From an uncultured Sutterella sp. (lineage in GTDB: Bacteria > Pseudomonadota > Gammaproteobacteria > Burkholderiales > Burkholderiaceae_F), in assembly GCA_900754475.1 (NCBI GenBank), contig CAAECY010000155.1:1-11457 (forward strand): DNA of 11,457 bases. The letters run 5' to 3'. Of this stretch, positions 1 to 6,649 are shown in pieces. The notes under the pieces are model-generated. The model did not search any database and was not told the origin of the DNA. It was given only the letters and a program-made list of their open reading frames with translations. The position numbers were made by a program, and so were the translations under genes. Numbering within the stretch: position 1 is the stretch's first letter; every line of letters starts with the position of its first letter.

Positions 1-61
1 AACCGTGAAGGGTTGTAGGACGGGTCGCGGTCGGATTGGCTTGAAAACCGCAATAGTTGCT

Positions 62-90
62 ATTTTATCCCTTTGTTAACGGGGTGTGTA
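62..90 (-). promoter_or_regulatory. Candidate sigma70-type promoter firing leftwards
   Basis: On the minus strand a TACACA element (85-90, four of six matches to the -35 consensus) is followed after 17 bases by TAAAAT (62-67, five of six matches to the -10 consensus). The surroundings are AT-rich compared with the rest of the region. Transcription would start near position 54 and run out of the window to the left, so the gene served cannot be seen. This is a sequence match only. Confidence 0.35.
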
Positions 91-310
91 CGGGTCAAAG
101 GCCCCGAGACCCCTGGTAGGACGCCCTTTTTCGGGAGGGAAAACCCGAAGATCGGGCCGAATACCGCCTTTTGTCGAGGAGAAAAAGCAAAAAGGAGTGC
201 AAAGGTCGACGGGAAACGGGAAGGAAACGATGGAAATGTCGACCGGAGCGAGACCGGCCGAAGGGGTGCTCGCAAAACGCTCGAAAGGACGCCCTCGAGG
301 CGACGAAAAA

Positions 311-391
311 ACGCCGCGGCCCGGGCGTCGGTTCTTTCTCTTCCACTCCGAAGAGGGACGGAAACGAGTTCAACACACCGGGCCGCGGCGT
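311..391. repeat. 14-bp GC-rich inverted repeat with an inner hairpin
   Basis: ACGCCGCGGCCCGG at 311-324 is the exact reverse complement of 378-391. The 53-base interior holds a second hairpin, CTCTTC (338-343) with GAAGAG (350-355). On the minus strand, the direction of the molybdoenzyme that stops at 445, the left arm can instead fold locally (ACGCC/GGCGT, 311-315 with 324-328) just before five T residues (306-310). That would make a modest intrinsic terminator about 117 bases after the stop codon. The larger fold is more stable than a plain terminator needs, so a structured 3' end or small RNA is also possible. Confidence 0.5.
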
Positions 392-444
392 GCTCGCGCG
401 AAGCGCTTCAACACGTCAAGCACTTCAAGCGCTGTACGTCAAAG

Positions 445-2871
445 TCAGACGGCGTCATGCGCCTCATAGGCTTCCTCGACCGGATCGAAGACGTAGACGC
501 GCGGGCGTTCGCCCGTCCATTTCTCGACCTCAACGAGGGCGGTCGATGCGATGTTGCCGCAGGCGAGCTTCGACGTGGGATCGTCCATCGTGAGCGTGTT
601 CGAATTCCCGCGGAGGTCGAGGATCCCTTCCTTCGTTTCGACCGGGGCGTACCACGCGCCGTGATGGAGCACCACGACGCCCGGCATCACGCGGTCGGTC
701 ACATAAGCGCCCGCCATGGCGCGGCCGCGCCCGTTCGCAACGAGTAGCAGGTCCCCCGAGCGGATGCCGCGCGCTTCGGCGTCCAACGGATGAATCCACA
801 GCGGTTCGCGGCCGTCGACGGCGACGGGTTCGGATGCCGGATCTTCAATCCCTGCGGACCCGCACCCCGACCGGTTTTCAAACACGAGCGTCCCGTCCAA
901 CTGACTGTGCAGACGTCGCCGGCTCTTCACGGTCATCAAGGCAAGGGGCGTCGCCTTCGTCGCCCGATTGACGCCTTCCGACGGTTCGAAATACGCCGGG
1001 TGCCCGAGGCAGTCGTCGTAGCCGTAGCCTGCAATTTCGGGCGAATAAAGTTGAATCAAGCCGCTTTCGGTCGAAAGGGGATTGGCCTTCGGGTCCTTTC
1101 GGAAGTCTTCGAAGGCCACGAACCGGCGCTCCTTCTCTTTGACGTCAAAGAGCACGAAGCCTTTTTCCCAAAATTCGTCGAACTCGGGCATTGCAACGTC
1201 GAGGGCGTTGCCTTTTGCCTTCGCGTCCTCGTAGAGGTGTCGGATCCATCCGTGCTCGTCCAGGCCTTCGGTAAATTCTTTCGCGCAGCCGAGACGCTCG
1301 GCCAAAGCGCTGAAGATCGCATAGTCGGACTTCGATTCCCACTGCGGAGGAATCACTCGGTGCATCGCCGCGATGCCGTCGTTCGAATAGGTGCCGATCG
1401 ACGTGATGTCGTCGTGTTCCCAAAAGGTGGCGGCAGGAAGCACGATGTCGGCGTGGCGCGCGGTGGCCGTCCAAACGGTGTCGGTGACGACGACCGTTTC
1501 GGGTTTTGCCCAGGCTCGACGAACCTTTTCCGTATCGGGCTGGTGCGCAAACGGATTTCCGCCCGCCCACATCACGAGCCGAATGTCGGGGTAGGTGACT
1601 TTCCGACCGTTGAAGTCGATCGTTTTCCCGGGGTTGAGGAAGCAGTCCGCAAAGCGCGCAACCGGCAGCGCCCCGCCGAACATTTCGCGGAAGTGCTCGT
1701 AGAAGAGGGCGGTCTTCTCCGTCTTTGCGGTCTTCGGCGCCCCCGAAATGCCGCCGAGGACGGGCCCCGAGGCGACGGGCGAACCCCCGCTTGAGTAGTG
1801 GCAGTTGGTGCCGATGCCGCCTCCGGGCAAACCGATCTGCCCCAATACGGCCGCCAAGGCAAACATCATCCAATGGGACTGTTCGCCGTACTGAATGCGC
1901 TGGAATCCCCAGCCCGGCATGAGCATGGTGCGGTGACGCTTCAATTCGTGCGCGAAGGCGGCGATTTTCTCGGCAGGAACGCCGCACTTCGTTTCGGCCC
2001 AGGCAGGGGTCTTTTCAACGCCGTCCGTCTTCCCTTCGACGTAGTCGAGGAACTCGCGCCAACCGGAGGCGTGGGTTTGCAGAAACTCAAGATCGGCCTC
2101 GTTCGTTCGCACGAGCTCGTGGATCATCCCGAGCATCATCGCGCAGTCGGTGCCGGGGCGCGGCGAAATCTGCTCGGACCCGAGGAATTCGGCCGTGTCC
2201 GTGCGAATCGGGTTGACGCTTACGGTTCGGATTCCTTTCTCCTTCAAGGCCCGCAGGTAACCCGTACCTTGGTGGAGCGTCGTCAGCCAATCGACGTCGT
2301 TCGTCACCAGGGGATCCGCTCCCCAGAAGACGACGCATTCGGTACTTTCGAGCACCACCTCCCACGAGGTCGAGCGGGGATCGCTCGTCCCCACGACGTA
2401 GGGAAGAATCTTCCCGACGGCCGCGGTCGAATAGCTGTTCTCGCACGGCACGAACCCGCCCATGAGATTGAGAAGGCGTCGCTGGAGTGTGACCGCACTG
2501 TTCACCTTCCCCGTCGACATCCAGCCGTAGCTCCTCCCGAAGACGGCGCTCGGGCCGTGCTGCCCGTAGACGCGGCGGATTTCGGATGCAACGAGGTCAA
2601 GCGCCTCGTCCCAGGAAACCCGCACGAACTTTTCCTTTCCGCGGTTTGCACGCGAGGCGGGACCTTTCTTGAGGTAGCCCTCGCGCACCATCGGGTGGCG
2701 GATGCGGGAGGGCGAATAGGGGAGATTCGCGAGACGGTCGAGATTGGGCGAGGGTGCGCGGTCGAGCTCGAAGGGCGCGACGCGCACGATTCGCCCTTCG
2801 CGGACCGCCGCACGAACGATGCCCCAGTGCGAGGCGGTGAGAACGGAGGTTTCGGTTGCGGAGTCGGTCAT
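445..2871 (-). CDS. Soluble molybdopterin S-/N-oxide reductase, DMSOR/BisC group
   Basis: This 808-residue protein aligns from end to end by eye with DMSO reductase, TorA and BisC, enzymes that reduce S- or N-oxides at a bis-MGD molybdenum centre with no iron-sulfur cluster in this chain. The N-terminus begins with the family's LTASHWG segment (residues 11-17). Ser148 in a Y-S-T motif is the expected Mo ligand. Tyr115 and Trp117 in S-Y-G-W match the active-site Tyr114/Trp116 of Rhodobacter DMSO reductase, with the same 33-residue spacing from Tyr to the Mo-ligand Ser. TorA lacks that Tyr, so a sulfoxide reductase is more likely than a TMAO reductase. LGQIGLPGGG (343-352) and the C-terminal dinucleotide-binding domain are present. 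I chose the ATG at 2871 because it directly precedes conserved sequence. An ATG at 2904 and a TTG at 2976 extend the frame. None of the starts gives a twin-arginine signal, so the enzyme should be cytoplasmic, like BisC. Compared with BisC there is an insert near 667-682. No heme or quinol-oxidase partner gene lies nearby. The exact substrate (biotin sulfoxide, methionine sulfoxide or another) is unknown. Confidence 0.88.
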   Translation of the reverse strand: MTDSATETSVLTASHWGIVRAAVREGRIVRVAPFELDRAPSPNLDRLANLPYSPSRIRHPMVREGYLKKGPASRANRGKEKFVRVSWDEALDLVASEIRRVYGQHGPSAVFGRSYGWMSTGKVNSAVTLQRRLLNLMGGFVPCENSYSTAAVGKILPYVVGTSDPRSTSWEVVLESTECVVFWGADPLVTNDVDWLTTLHQGTGYLRALKEKGIRTVSVNPIRTDTAEFLGSEQISPRPGTDCAMMLGMIHELVRTNEADLEFLQTHASGWREFLDYVEGKTDGVEKTPAWAETKCGVPAEKIAAFAHELKRHRTMLMPGWGFQRIQYGEQSHWMMFALAAVLGQIGLPGGGIGTNCHYSSGGSPVASGPVLGGISGAPKTAKTEKTALFYEHFREMFGGALPVARFADCFLNPGKTIDFNGRKVTYPDIRLVMWAGGNPFAHQPDTEKVRRAWAKPETVVVTDTVWTATARHADIVLPAATFWEHDDITSIGTYSNDGIAAMHRVIPPQWESKSDYAIFSALAERLGCAKEFTEGLDEHGWIRHLYEDAKAKGNALDVAMPEFDEFWEKGFVLFDVKEKERRFVAFEDFRKDPKANPLSTESGLIQLYSPEIAGYGYDDCLGHPAYFEPSEGVNRATKATPLALMTVKSRRRLHSQLDGTLVFENRSGCGSAGIEDPASEPVAVDGREPLWIHPLDAEARGIRSGDLLLVANGRGRAMAGAYVTDRVMPGVVVLHHGAWYAPVETKEGILDLRGNSNTLTMDDPTSKLACGNIASTALVEVEKWTGERPRVYVFDPVEEAYEAHDAV

Positions 2872-2927
2872 GGGGAAAGCAGAAAGGTGAAACGATCCCC
2901 GCATTGTGCCATTTCGCGTCTGGAATT

Positions 2928-2960
2928 GAGCTTGTCGAAGGCAGACGCTCGCGCAAGCTC
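2928..2960. repeat. Hairpin containing a GAGCTTGTCGAAG motif
   Basis: GAGCTTG (2928-2934) and CAAGCTC (2954-2960) form a perfect 7-bp inverted repeat around a 19-base loop, just upstream of the molybdoenzyme start. The left arm runs on as GAGCTTGTCGAAG, a motif that I recall being dispersed in many proteobacterial genomes. It may be a remnant of such a repeat or a leader structure of the molybdoenzyme transcript. Confidence 0.4.
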
Positions 2961-3027
2961 CCTTGTGGAAACGCAAAGGAGCGCAAAGGGAGCGCTTCGA
3001 AGGAGCTTTCGAAAAATTCGAGCCATG

Positions 3028-3058
3028 AAAAAGCCCGCGGGGATAACCCCGCGGGCTT
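3028..3058 (-). terminator. Intrinsic terminator of the porin gene
   Basis: AAGCCCGCGGGG (3031-3042) and its exact complement (3047-3058) form a 12-bp stem with a four-base loop. Read on the minus strand, the stem runs into a stretch of T residues (complement of 3028-3032), the classical Rho-independent pattern. It lies about 140 bases after the porin stop codon and before the molybdoenzyme start, so the two genes are probably separate transcripts despite their shared direction. Confidence 0.85.
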
Positions 3059-3195
3059 CGAACTCATCGTGGCAGTCGACGGCTTGCACGTTCCGTCGGT
3101 GACTGCCGCCGCAGACGTCGGTCAAAGGAAAGCGGACTCTTGCACGGACGCCACCCTCGCCGACCTCTGCGGCTCTACTTCAACCGAAGACCCGA

Positions 3196-4320
3196 TTAGA
3201 AGTAGTGAGCCATACCGAAGGCGGCTCGGAAGAAGGAAGGCTTGTCGCCGCCGTCCGTCTTGTTGTCGATGTCGTCCTGACCGTAGCCGGCGTCGGCATA
3301 GACAACGGTGCGCTTCGAGAGCTTGTATTCGTAGCCCGCACCGACGATGAAGCGGTCGATGTCTTCGGCCTTCTTGCCGGCTTCGACACCCTGCTGGTCG
3401 GCCTTGAGGTAGCCGGCGGTGGCCTTCAGCGTGCCGCCGAAGAGCGGGGCGTTGGCACCGAGGACGACGCCGTAGCCGTCGTAGACGGTGTTTTCAGCAC
3501 CACCGCCGACGCCGACCATCGCACCGACCGTGCCGTCCTTGAAGTAGGAGGCGGCGAGGAAGGGCTTCACGACGCCGAAGTCGTAGGAGCCGCCGAGCGT
3601 GACGCGAACCGTATCGTCGACGTCACGCGCGACATTGGCCGGACCGCTCTTCTTGTTGATCGTGTCGACGATCAGGCGCAGAGCGAGATTGTTGGCGTCG
3701 TAAGTGGCACCGATACCGGCGTAGCGGTCGGTGGTCGGCTTGCCTTCGACTTCCGTACCGGTGGAGTTCTTACCGAAGGAGTACTGAGCAAGCACCTTGG
3801 CGCCCGCGAATTCCGGCGTGGCGTAGGTCACCATGTTGTCGTAGCGCGAGGAGAAGCCCGCACCCCAGATGAGGTTCTGGTTGCCGACGTCGCCCCAGCC
3901 CGTTTCGAGCGAGGAGAGCTGGCCGATGCCGAAGGTGCCGGCCGTGCCGTTCAGGATGCCCATGCGGCCGAAGGCGACTTCACCAAAGGAGCCCTTCACG
4001 TGGAGCGAGGACTGGCGGTCGAAGAGCTTGCCTTCCGTGCCGAGCTTGCCGTCGTCGGCCGAGAAGCCGTTTTCGAGGACGAAGCCGACCTTCATGCCGT
4101 TGCCGAGGTCTTCTTCACCCTTGACGCCGAAACGGGAACCCATGTAGTTGCCCGAGGCCATTTCGAACTTGCTCACATCATCCTGACCGGCCACATCGGC
4201 GTCGGTGTTGGTGAAGCGGAGGCCGAGGTCGACACGACCGTACATCGTGACGTCGGCGGCGTAAGCGGAACCGGCAAAGGCGGCGAGAACCGCAACAGCG
4301 GCGAGAGACTTCTTGAACAT
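3196..4320 (-). CDS. Gram-negative trimeric porin (outer membrane)
   Basis: This 374-residue protein is an OmpC/PhoE-like general diffusion porin of the beta-proteobacterial type. It begins with a clear signal peptide: basic start MFKKS, Ala/Val-rich core, cleavage after A-Y-A at residue 21. The mature start ADVTMYGRVDLGL is characteristic of the family. The GSRFGVKGEEDLGNGMK segment near residue 58 and the repeated alternating hydrophobic strands are typical of a 16-strand barrel. The chain ends in Phe (AHYF), the signal for barrel assembly. Length is normal for the family. The ATG at 4320 is preceded by GGAG at 4330-4333, nine bases upstream. Transcription is probably monocistronic, with a terminator at 3028-3058 and a long AT-rich upstream region that may carry operators (4478-4526). 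The substrate is not predictable, beyond passive passage of small hydrophilic solutes. Confidence 0.95.
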   Translation of the reverse strand: MFKKSLAAVAVLAAFAGSAYAADVTMYGRVDLGLRFTNTDADVAGQDDVSKFEMASGNYMGSRFGVKGEEDLGNGMKVGFVLENGFSADDGKLGTEGKLFDRQSSLHVKGSFGEVAFGRMGILNGTAGTFGIGQLSSLETGWGDVGNQNLIWGAGFSSRYDNMVTYATPEFAGAKVLAQYSFGKNSTGTEVEGKPTTDRYAGIGATYDANNLALRLIVDTINKKSGPANVARDVDDTVRVTLGGSYDFGVVKPFLAASYFKDGTVGAMVGVGGGAENTVYDGYGVVLGANAPLFGGTLKATAGYLKADQQGVEAGKKAEDIDRFIVGAGYEYKLSKRTVVYADAGYGQDDIDNKTDGGDKPSFFRAAFGMAHYF

Positions 4321-4329
4321 GATATGAAT

Positions 4330-4333
4330 CTCC
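4330..4333 (-). promoter_or_regulatory. Ribosome binding site of the porin
   Basis: GGAG on the minus strand, nine bases before the ATG at 4320. It fixes the start and agrees with the signal peptide that follows. Confidence 0.75.
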
Positions 4334-4477
4334 GATTTTTTTGAAAATGAACGTCACCCGCTGCGTGCTCGCGGAGGACGTGAACAATTCTGTTCGCAAA
4401 AGGGAAGTCGGAGAAGACGTCCAACAGTCAAAAATTTGTAAATTCAATGTTAATCAATTGGTTATAAAAACATGAAA

Positions 4478-4526
4478 AGTGTTGCGTACAAGCAACACTA
4501 TCCCAAGGAGTAAGTGGCAACACTTA
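4478..4526. promoter_or_regulatory. Cluster of AGTGTTGC / GCAACACT elements upstream of the porin
   Basis: AGTGTTGC (4478-4485) and GCAACACT (4492-4499) form a perfect 8-bp inverted repeat around six bases. GCAACACT recurs as a direct copy at 4517-4524, 25 bases after the first, and sits inside a second dyad, TAAGTG/CACTTA (4511-4516 and 4521-4526). The cluster lies about 160-200 bases upstream of the porin start, next to an AT-rich stretch (4431-4470) where its promoter should be. The layout is that of paired operator sites for a dimeric regulator. The regulator itself is unknown. Confidence 0.45.
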
Positions 4527-4954
4527 TTGGATGAACTTGTAAATCAGGGTTATTACCATATTGGACGCAGGCTTACGGCAAGGCACGATCGAGGCGTCGG
4601 GGAGCTCTTTTTCTTCGAAACCGCCCGAGAACACGGAATCGGTAAGGCACCCGCCTGCGGCAGGGCCGGGAAACCGGTCCCTCTCTGCCGAGTTCGCACC
4701 GAACGGTCGCGACCACGAAAAACAAACCTTCGAAATGCCGTCCGTACCCGATTCCGAAGTACGGGACTCCTCGCGCGTACCACCGTGCCGACAACCAATC
4801 CCGCACCGAGCGAACTTTCCGAGAAAGAGCGTCTCAGGGAGGCCGGCGATGACCGGAACGCGACGTCTTGCTGAAGTGCGCTGAGATCGTCAATGGCCGA
4901 TCCCGACGTCAGTCCTGAGAATTCGAGGACTGAAAAGAGCCAAATACAGAGTGC
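4527..4954. other. Gene-free stretch between porin control region and small membrane gene
   Basis: Two overlapping plus-strand frames run through here, starting from GTG or TTG, but neither has a ribosome binding site, a domain or a protein-like composition, so I do not call them. The one visible structure is CAGTCCT (4910-4916) with AGGACTG (4926-4932), a 7-bp hairpin with a nine-base loop just after the small gene's stop codon. It has no T-run in the minus direction, so it is a weak terminator candidate at best. Confidence 0.5.
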
Positions 4955-5173
4955 TCAGTGCTGCTTCTCGTGTCGTTCGACGGTCAAGCGCAAAAGATCG
5001 AACCCGAGCCCGATCGCGAGAAACGCCCCCGTATAGAGGAGCGCCTCCGCGACGGGGATACCCGTTGCGACGAAGGCGAGAAAGCCGAGGGCGGCGATGC
5101 CACCGTTTTCAACGAGGCGGGTTTTTGAAAGCGGCAGGGCGGAAAGCGGATGGGAAAGGAACGGATGGGTCAT
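4955..5173 (-). CDS. Small two-helix membrane protein, function unknown
   Basis: This 72-residue protein is not recognised. Residues 1-23 are polar, with two S-x-x-P-L-S-like turns. Two hydrophobic segments follow, about 24-40 and 42-61, linked by a short I-P-V-A turn, and the tail is charged (VERHEKQH). This suggests a helical hairpin in the inner membrane. The start at 5173 is chosen because AGGGAG (5181-5186) lies seven bases before the ATG. An upstream extension to 5302 would add an Arg/Pro-rich stretch without a ribosome binding site. A good sigma70-like promoter sits at 5301-5330. The gene is divergent from the S24-type regulator, which may control it; that link is inference only. Confidence 0.7.
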   Translation of the reverse strand: MTHPFLSHPLSALPLSKTRLVENGGIAALGFLAFVATGIPVAEALLYTGAFLAIGLGFDLLRLTVERHEKQH

Positions 5174-5180
5174 GGCAGTG

Positions 5181-5186
5181 CTCCCT
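5181..5186 (-). promoter_or_regulatory. Ribosome binding site of the small membrane gene
   Basis: AGGGAG on the minus strand, seven bases before the ATG at 5173. It decides this start over the longer reading frame. Confidence 0.7.
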
Positions 5187-5300
5187 GGGCGGTGAGGTCG
5201 ATCGATTCGGAAACTTCGGTGAAGGGGGCTTGGATGCGGGGAAAGTGTCGTTTGGCACCAAGGCCGATACCGAAATCTTCCGAAATCTCGATTTAGTATC

Positions 5301-5330
5301 ACAATATCAAAAGGAAACGGGGGCTGTCAA
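5301..5330 (-). promoter_or_regulatory. Sigma70-like promoter of the small membrane gene
   Basis: On the minus strand, a perfect TTGACA (5325-5330) is followed after 18 bases by TATTGT (5301-5306, four of six matches to the -10 consensus). Transcription would start near 5293, giving a leader of about 120 bases before the ATG at 5173. The leader's first part has a short repeat, CGAAATCT, twice within 5270-5290. Confidence 0.55.
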
Positions 5331-5357
5331 TACGAAATCGCCCGAAAAAAGGACCGA

Positions 5358-5508
5358 CCGAGGGTTTTTCCTCGGATTGGGGGTCGGGGGGCACATGTGT
5401 TCGAGCGAAGGCGGAGTGCCGTTGAGGCAGTAAAAAAGACGCTTGGGGCTCGACTCGAACGCCGGATCGTGGCACAATATGCGGGTGTTCGTCGGCCGCT
5501 TGCCGACG
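5358..5508. promoter_or_regulatory. Three palindromes in the divergent intergenic region
   Basis: Three dyads lie between the small membrane gene and the S24-type gene. CCGAGG/CCTCGG is at 5358-5363 and 5370-5375, the 8-bp palindrome CACATGTG at 5392-5399, and CGTCGGC/GCCGACG at 5490-5496 and 5502-5508. On the minus strand the first is followed by six T residues after an eight-base gap, so it could also be a weak terminator. The third lies just downstream of a weak promoter-like pair (CTCGAC, 18 bases, CACAAT ending at 5478) and upstream of the chosen start at 5536. That is a position suited to autoregulation. They differ in sequence, so they need not bind one protein. Confidence 0.4.
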
Positions 5509-5535
5509 GTTTCAACCCTGAAGACGAGAATTTCG

Positions 5536-6381
5536 ATGGCCGTTCGAAAAACAACCGCAACGAAAAAAGAGACGGAAGCCCTCAAGGCGACGTCGGAAGT
5601 GTCGACCGAAAAGCCGACGGCAACGCAACCCGAAGCGGTGTCCGCAGTAGAGGCGCACGCTCCTGCCGCCGCACCCGCGGCGGAAGTTCCCGTAAAGCCC
5701 AAGCGCGTTTGGAAGAAGCGCGGCGAACCCCGCGGTCCTCACGGCGGAGCGCGCCCCGGTGCGGGCCGTCCGCCGATTGACGGGAAGCGCTTTGCCGCCA
5801 CGTACCGCATTCGCATCTCCGCCGAACTTCACGCCCGTTGCATTGCCGCTGGGAGTACCGAGATGCGTTCGCTCCTCACGAACTATTTCGCCCTCAAGGA
5901 TTCCGTCCCCGATGCGGATCCGCAGACGGTGTGCGCCCGGTACGCCGAGGAGAAGAAGCACGACATCCCGACGAATCTCCCCGCCGCGAACTTGCAGCTT
6001 CCGAAGATCGACCTCCGCGCCGCATGCGGCTTCCCGAATCCGAGCACGGATGCGGACGTTGAAGCCTTCAGCCCGGCCGACTATCTCGCGCGTCGTCCCG
6101 ACGCGACTTTCGTCGTCGAAGCGAGCGGCGACTCCATGATTGACGCGGGGATTCACGACGGCGACATGGTGTTCGTGGACCGCACGGCGGAGCCCCGTCC
6201 CGGGAAGATCGTCCTTGCGCACGTCGACGGCAACTTCACGATCAAGGAGCTCGCCGTGGAAAAGGGGCATCCGAAGCTTCTCGCCCGCAACGAAGCGGCG
6301 GGCTACGCCGAGATCGTGCCCGAGGATCTCGACAGCTTCCGCATCGAAGGCGTGGTCGTGGGGCTTGCTCGACGCTTCTGA
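5536..6381 (+). CDS. RHH-like domain fused to UmuD-type S24 autopeptidase; putative regulator
   Basis: Numbered from the ATG at 5536, this is a 281-residue protein. Residues 1-60 are a low-complexity Thr/Ala/Glu/Pro/Lys stretch. Residues 56-80 are basic and include GARPGAGRP, an AT-hook-like motif. Residues 89-121 read as a strand (YRIRIS) and two helices, the pattern of a ribbon-helix-helix DNA-binding domain. From about 158 the sequence matches UmuD closely. The cleavage site is Cys164-Gly165, the catalytic Ser200 lies in SGDSM, and Lys237 in FTIKEL. The spacings of 36 and 37 residues equal those of E. coli UmuD (Cys24, Ser60, Lys97). RecA-stimulated self-cleavage is therefore plausible. 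No umuC lies next to it, so I favour a damage-responsive repressor over a polymerase V subunit. No ribosome binding site is strong; an ATG at 5479 and a TTG at 5443 extend the frame, but the lysine-rich start at 5536 looks more natural. The neighbour on the left is divergent. Confidence 0.82.
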   Translation: MAVRKTTATKKETEALKATSEVSTEKPTATQPEAVSAVEAHAPAAAPAAEVPVKPKRVWKKRGEPRGPHGGARPGAGRPPIDGKRFAATYRIRISAELHARCIAAGSTEMRSLLTNYFALKDSVPDADPQTVCARYAEEKKHDIPTNLPAANLQLPKIDLRAACGFPNPSTDADVEAFSPADYLARRPDATFVVEASGDSMIDAGIHDGDMVFVDRTAEPRPGKIVLAHVDGNFTIKELAVEKGHPKLLARNEAAGYAEIVPEDLDSFRIEGVVVGLARRF

Positions 6382-6421
6382 GAAGGCTCACGGACCTTTC
6401 AAGTCCTTCAAGCCTTTCGTA

Positions 6422-6464
6422 AAGGCGGGCGGGTGCGGGGAAAACCTCGCACGGCCCGCCTTTT
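6422..6464 (+). terminator. Intrinsic terminator of the S24-type gene
   Basis: AAGGCGGGC (6422-6430) pairs exactly with 6454-6462. A further stem (GTGCGGGG with CCTCGCAC, one G-U pair) lies inside around an AAAA loop, and the hairpin ends in TTTT. It follows the stop codon at 6381 by about 40 bases. Confidence 0.85.
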
Positions 6465-6516
6465 CCCGTGGCCCGAATCTTCGAGAGGTGGACGCCCAAG
6501 CGCCGGTTGCAAGACG

Positions 6517-6553
6517 AAAAACGGCCCGAACGCGGTTGAATGCGTTCGGGCCG
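6517..6553 (-). terminator. Intrinsic terminator of the autotransporter gene
   Basis: A perfect 12-bp stem (6522-6533 with 6542-6553) around an eight-base loop is followed on the minus strand by five T residues (complement of 6517-6521). It lies about 100 bases after the autotransporter stop at 6650. A second hairpin, CGTTGCCGC (6601-6609) with 6614-6622 around AAAA, lies between them without a T-run and may protect the 3' end. With the terminator at 6422-6464 it insulates the two convergent genes. Confidence 0.85.
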
Positions 6554-6649
6554 AAGTTTTGGTCATTGACCAAGCAATTCGGAATTTCGTTTGTGTCGGG
6601 CGTTGCCGCAAAAGCGGCAACGTCCGAGTACGAAGAACCGATCTTCGGG

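Larger units (their letters stand above)
1..444. other. Gene-free stretch downstream of the molybdoenzyme
   Basis: I see no gene I can support here. Open frames exist on both strands, but they are rich in Arg, Pro, Lys and Ser, have no recognisable domain, no ribosome binding site and overlapping alternatives, as expected for random GC-rich DNA. The stretch holds a candidate leftward promoter near 62-90 and a large inverted repeat at 311-391. It also has a 7-bp inverted repeat, AGCGCTT at 402-408 with AAGCGCT at 427-433. It probably separates the molybdoenzyme from a gene lying left of the window. Confidence 0.6.

Noticed and set aside
73..747. 224-residue plus-strand frame at the left edge
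   Set aside because: It runs into the antisense strand of the molybdoenzyme and has no coding signature.
1798..3102. 434-residue plus-strand frame opposite the molybdoenzyme
   Set aside because: Antisense shadow of a well-supported gene, rich in Arg, His and Val, with no recognisable motif.
3205..4344. 379-residue plus-strand frame opposite the porin
   Set aside because: Mirror of the porin codons; composition is artificial (Val, Glu, Ala, Gly, Asp) and no start signal is present.
4479..4874. 131-residue plus-strand frame beyond the porin control region
   Set aside because: It starts with GTG inside the inverted repeat, has no ribosome binding site, and its sequence is Arg/Pro-rich with no family resemblance.
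4910..4932. Terminator of the small membrane gene
   Set aside because: A 7-bp hairpin is present but no T-run follows on the minus strand; left as an unassigned dyad.
5536..6381. Reading the S24-type protein as UmuD of polymerase V
   Set aside because: The catalytic part fits, but the long DNA-binding-like N-terminus and the absence of umuC argue against a plain UmuD; no LexA box of the CTGT-N8-ACAG form was seen upstream.
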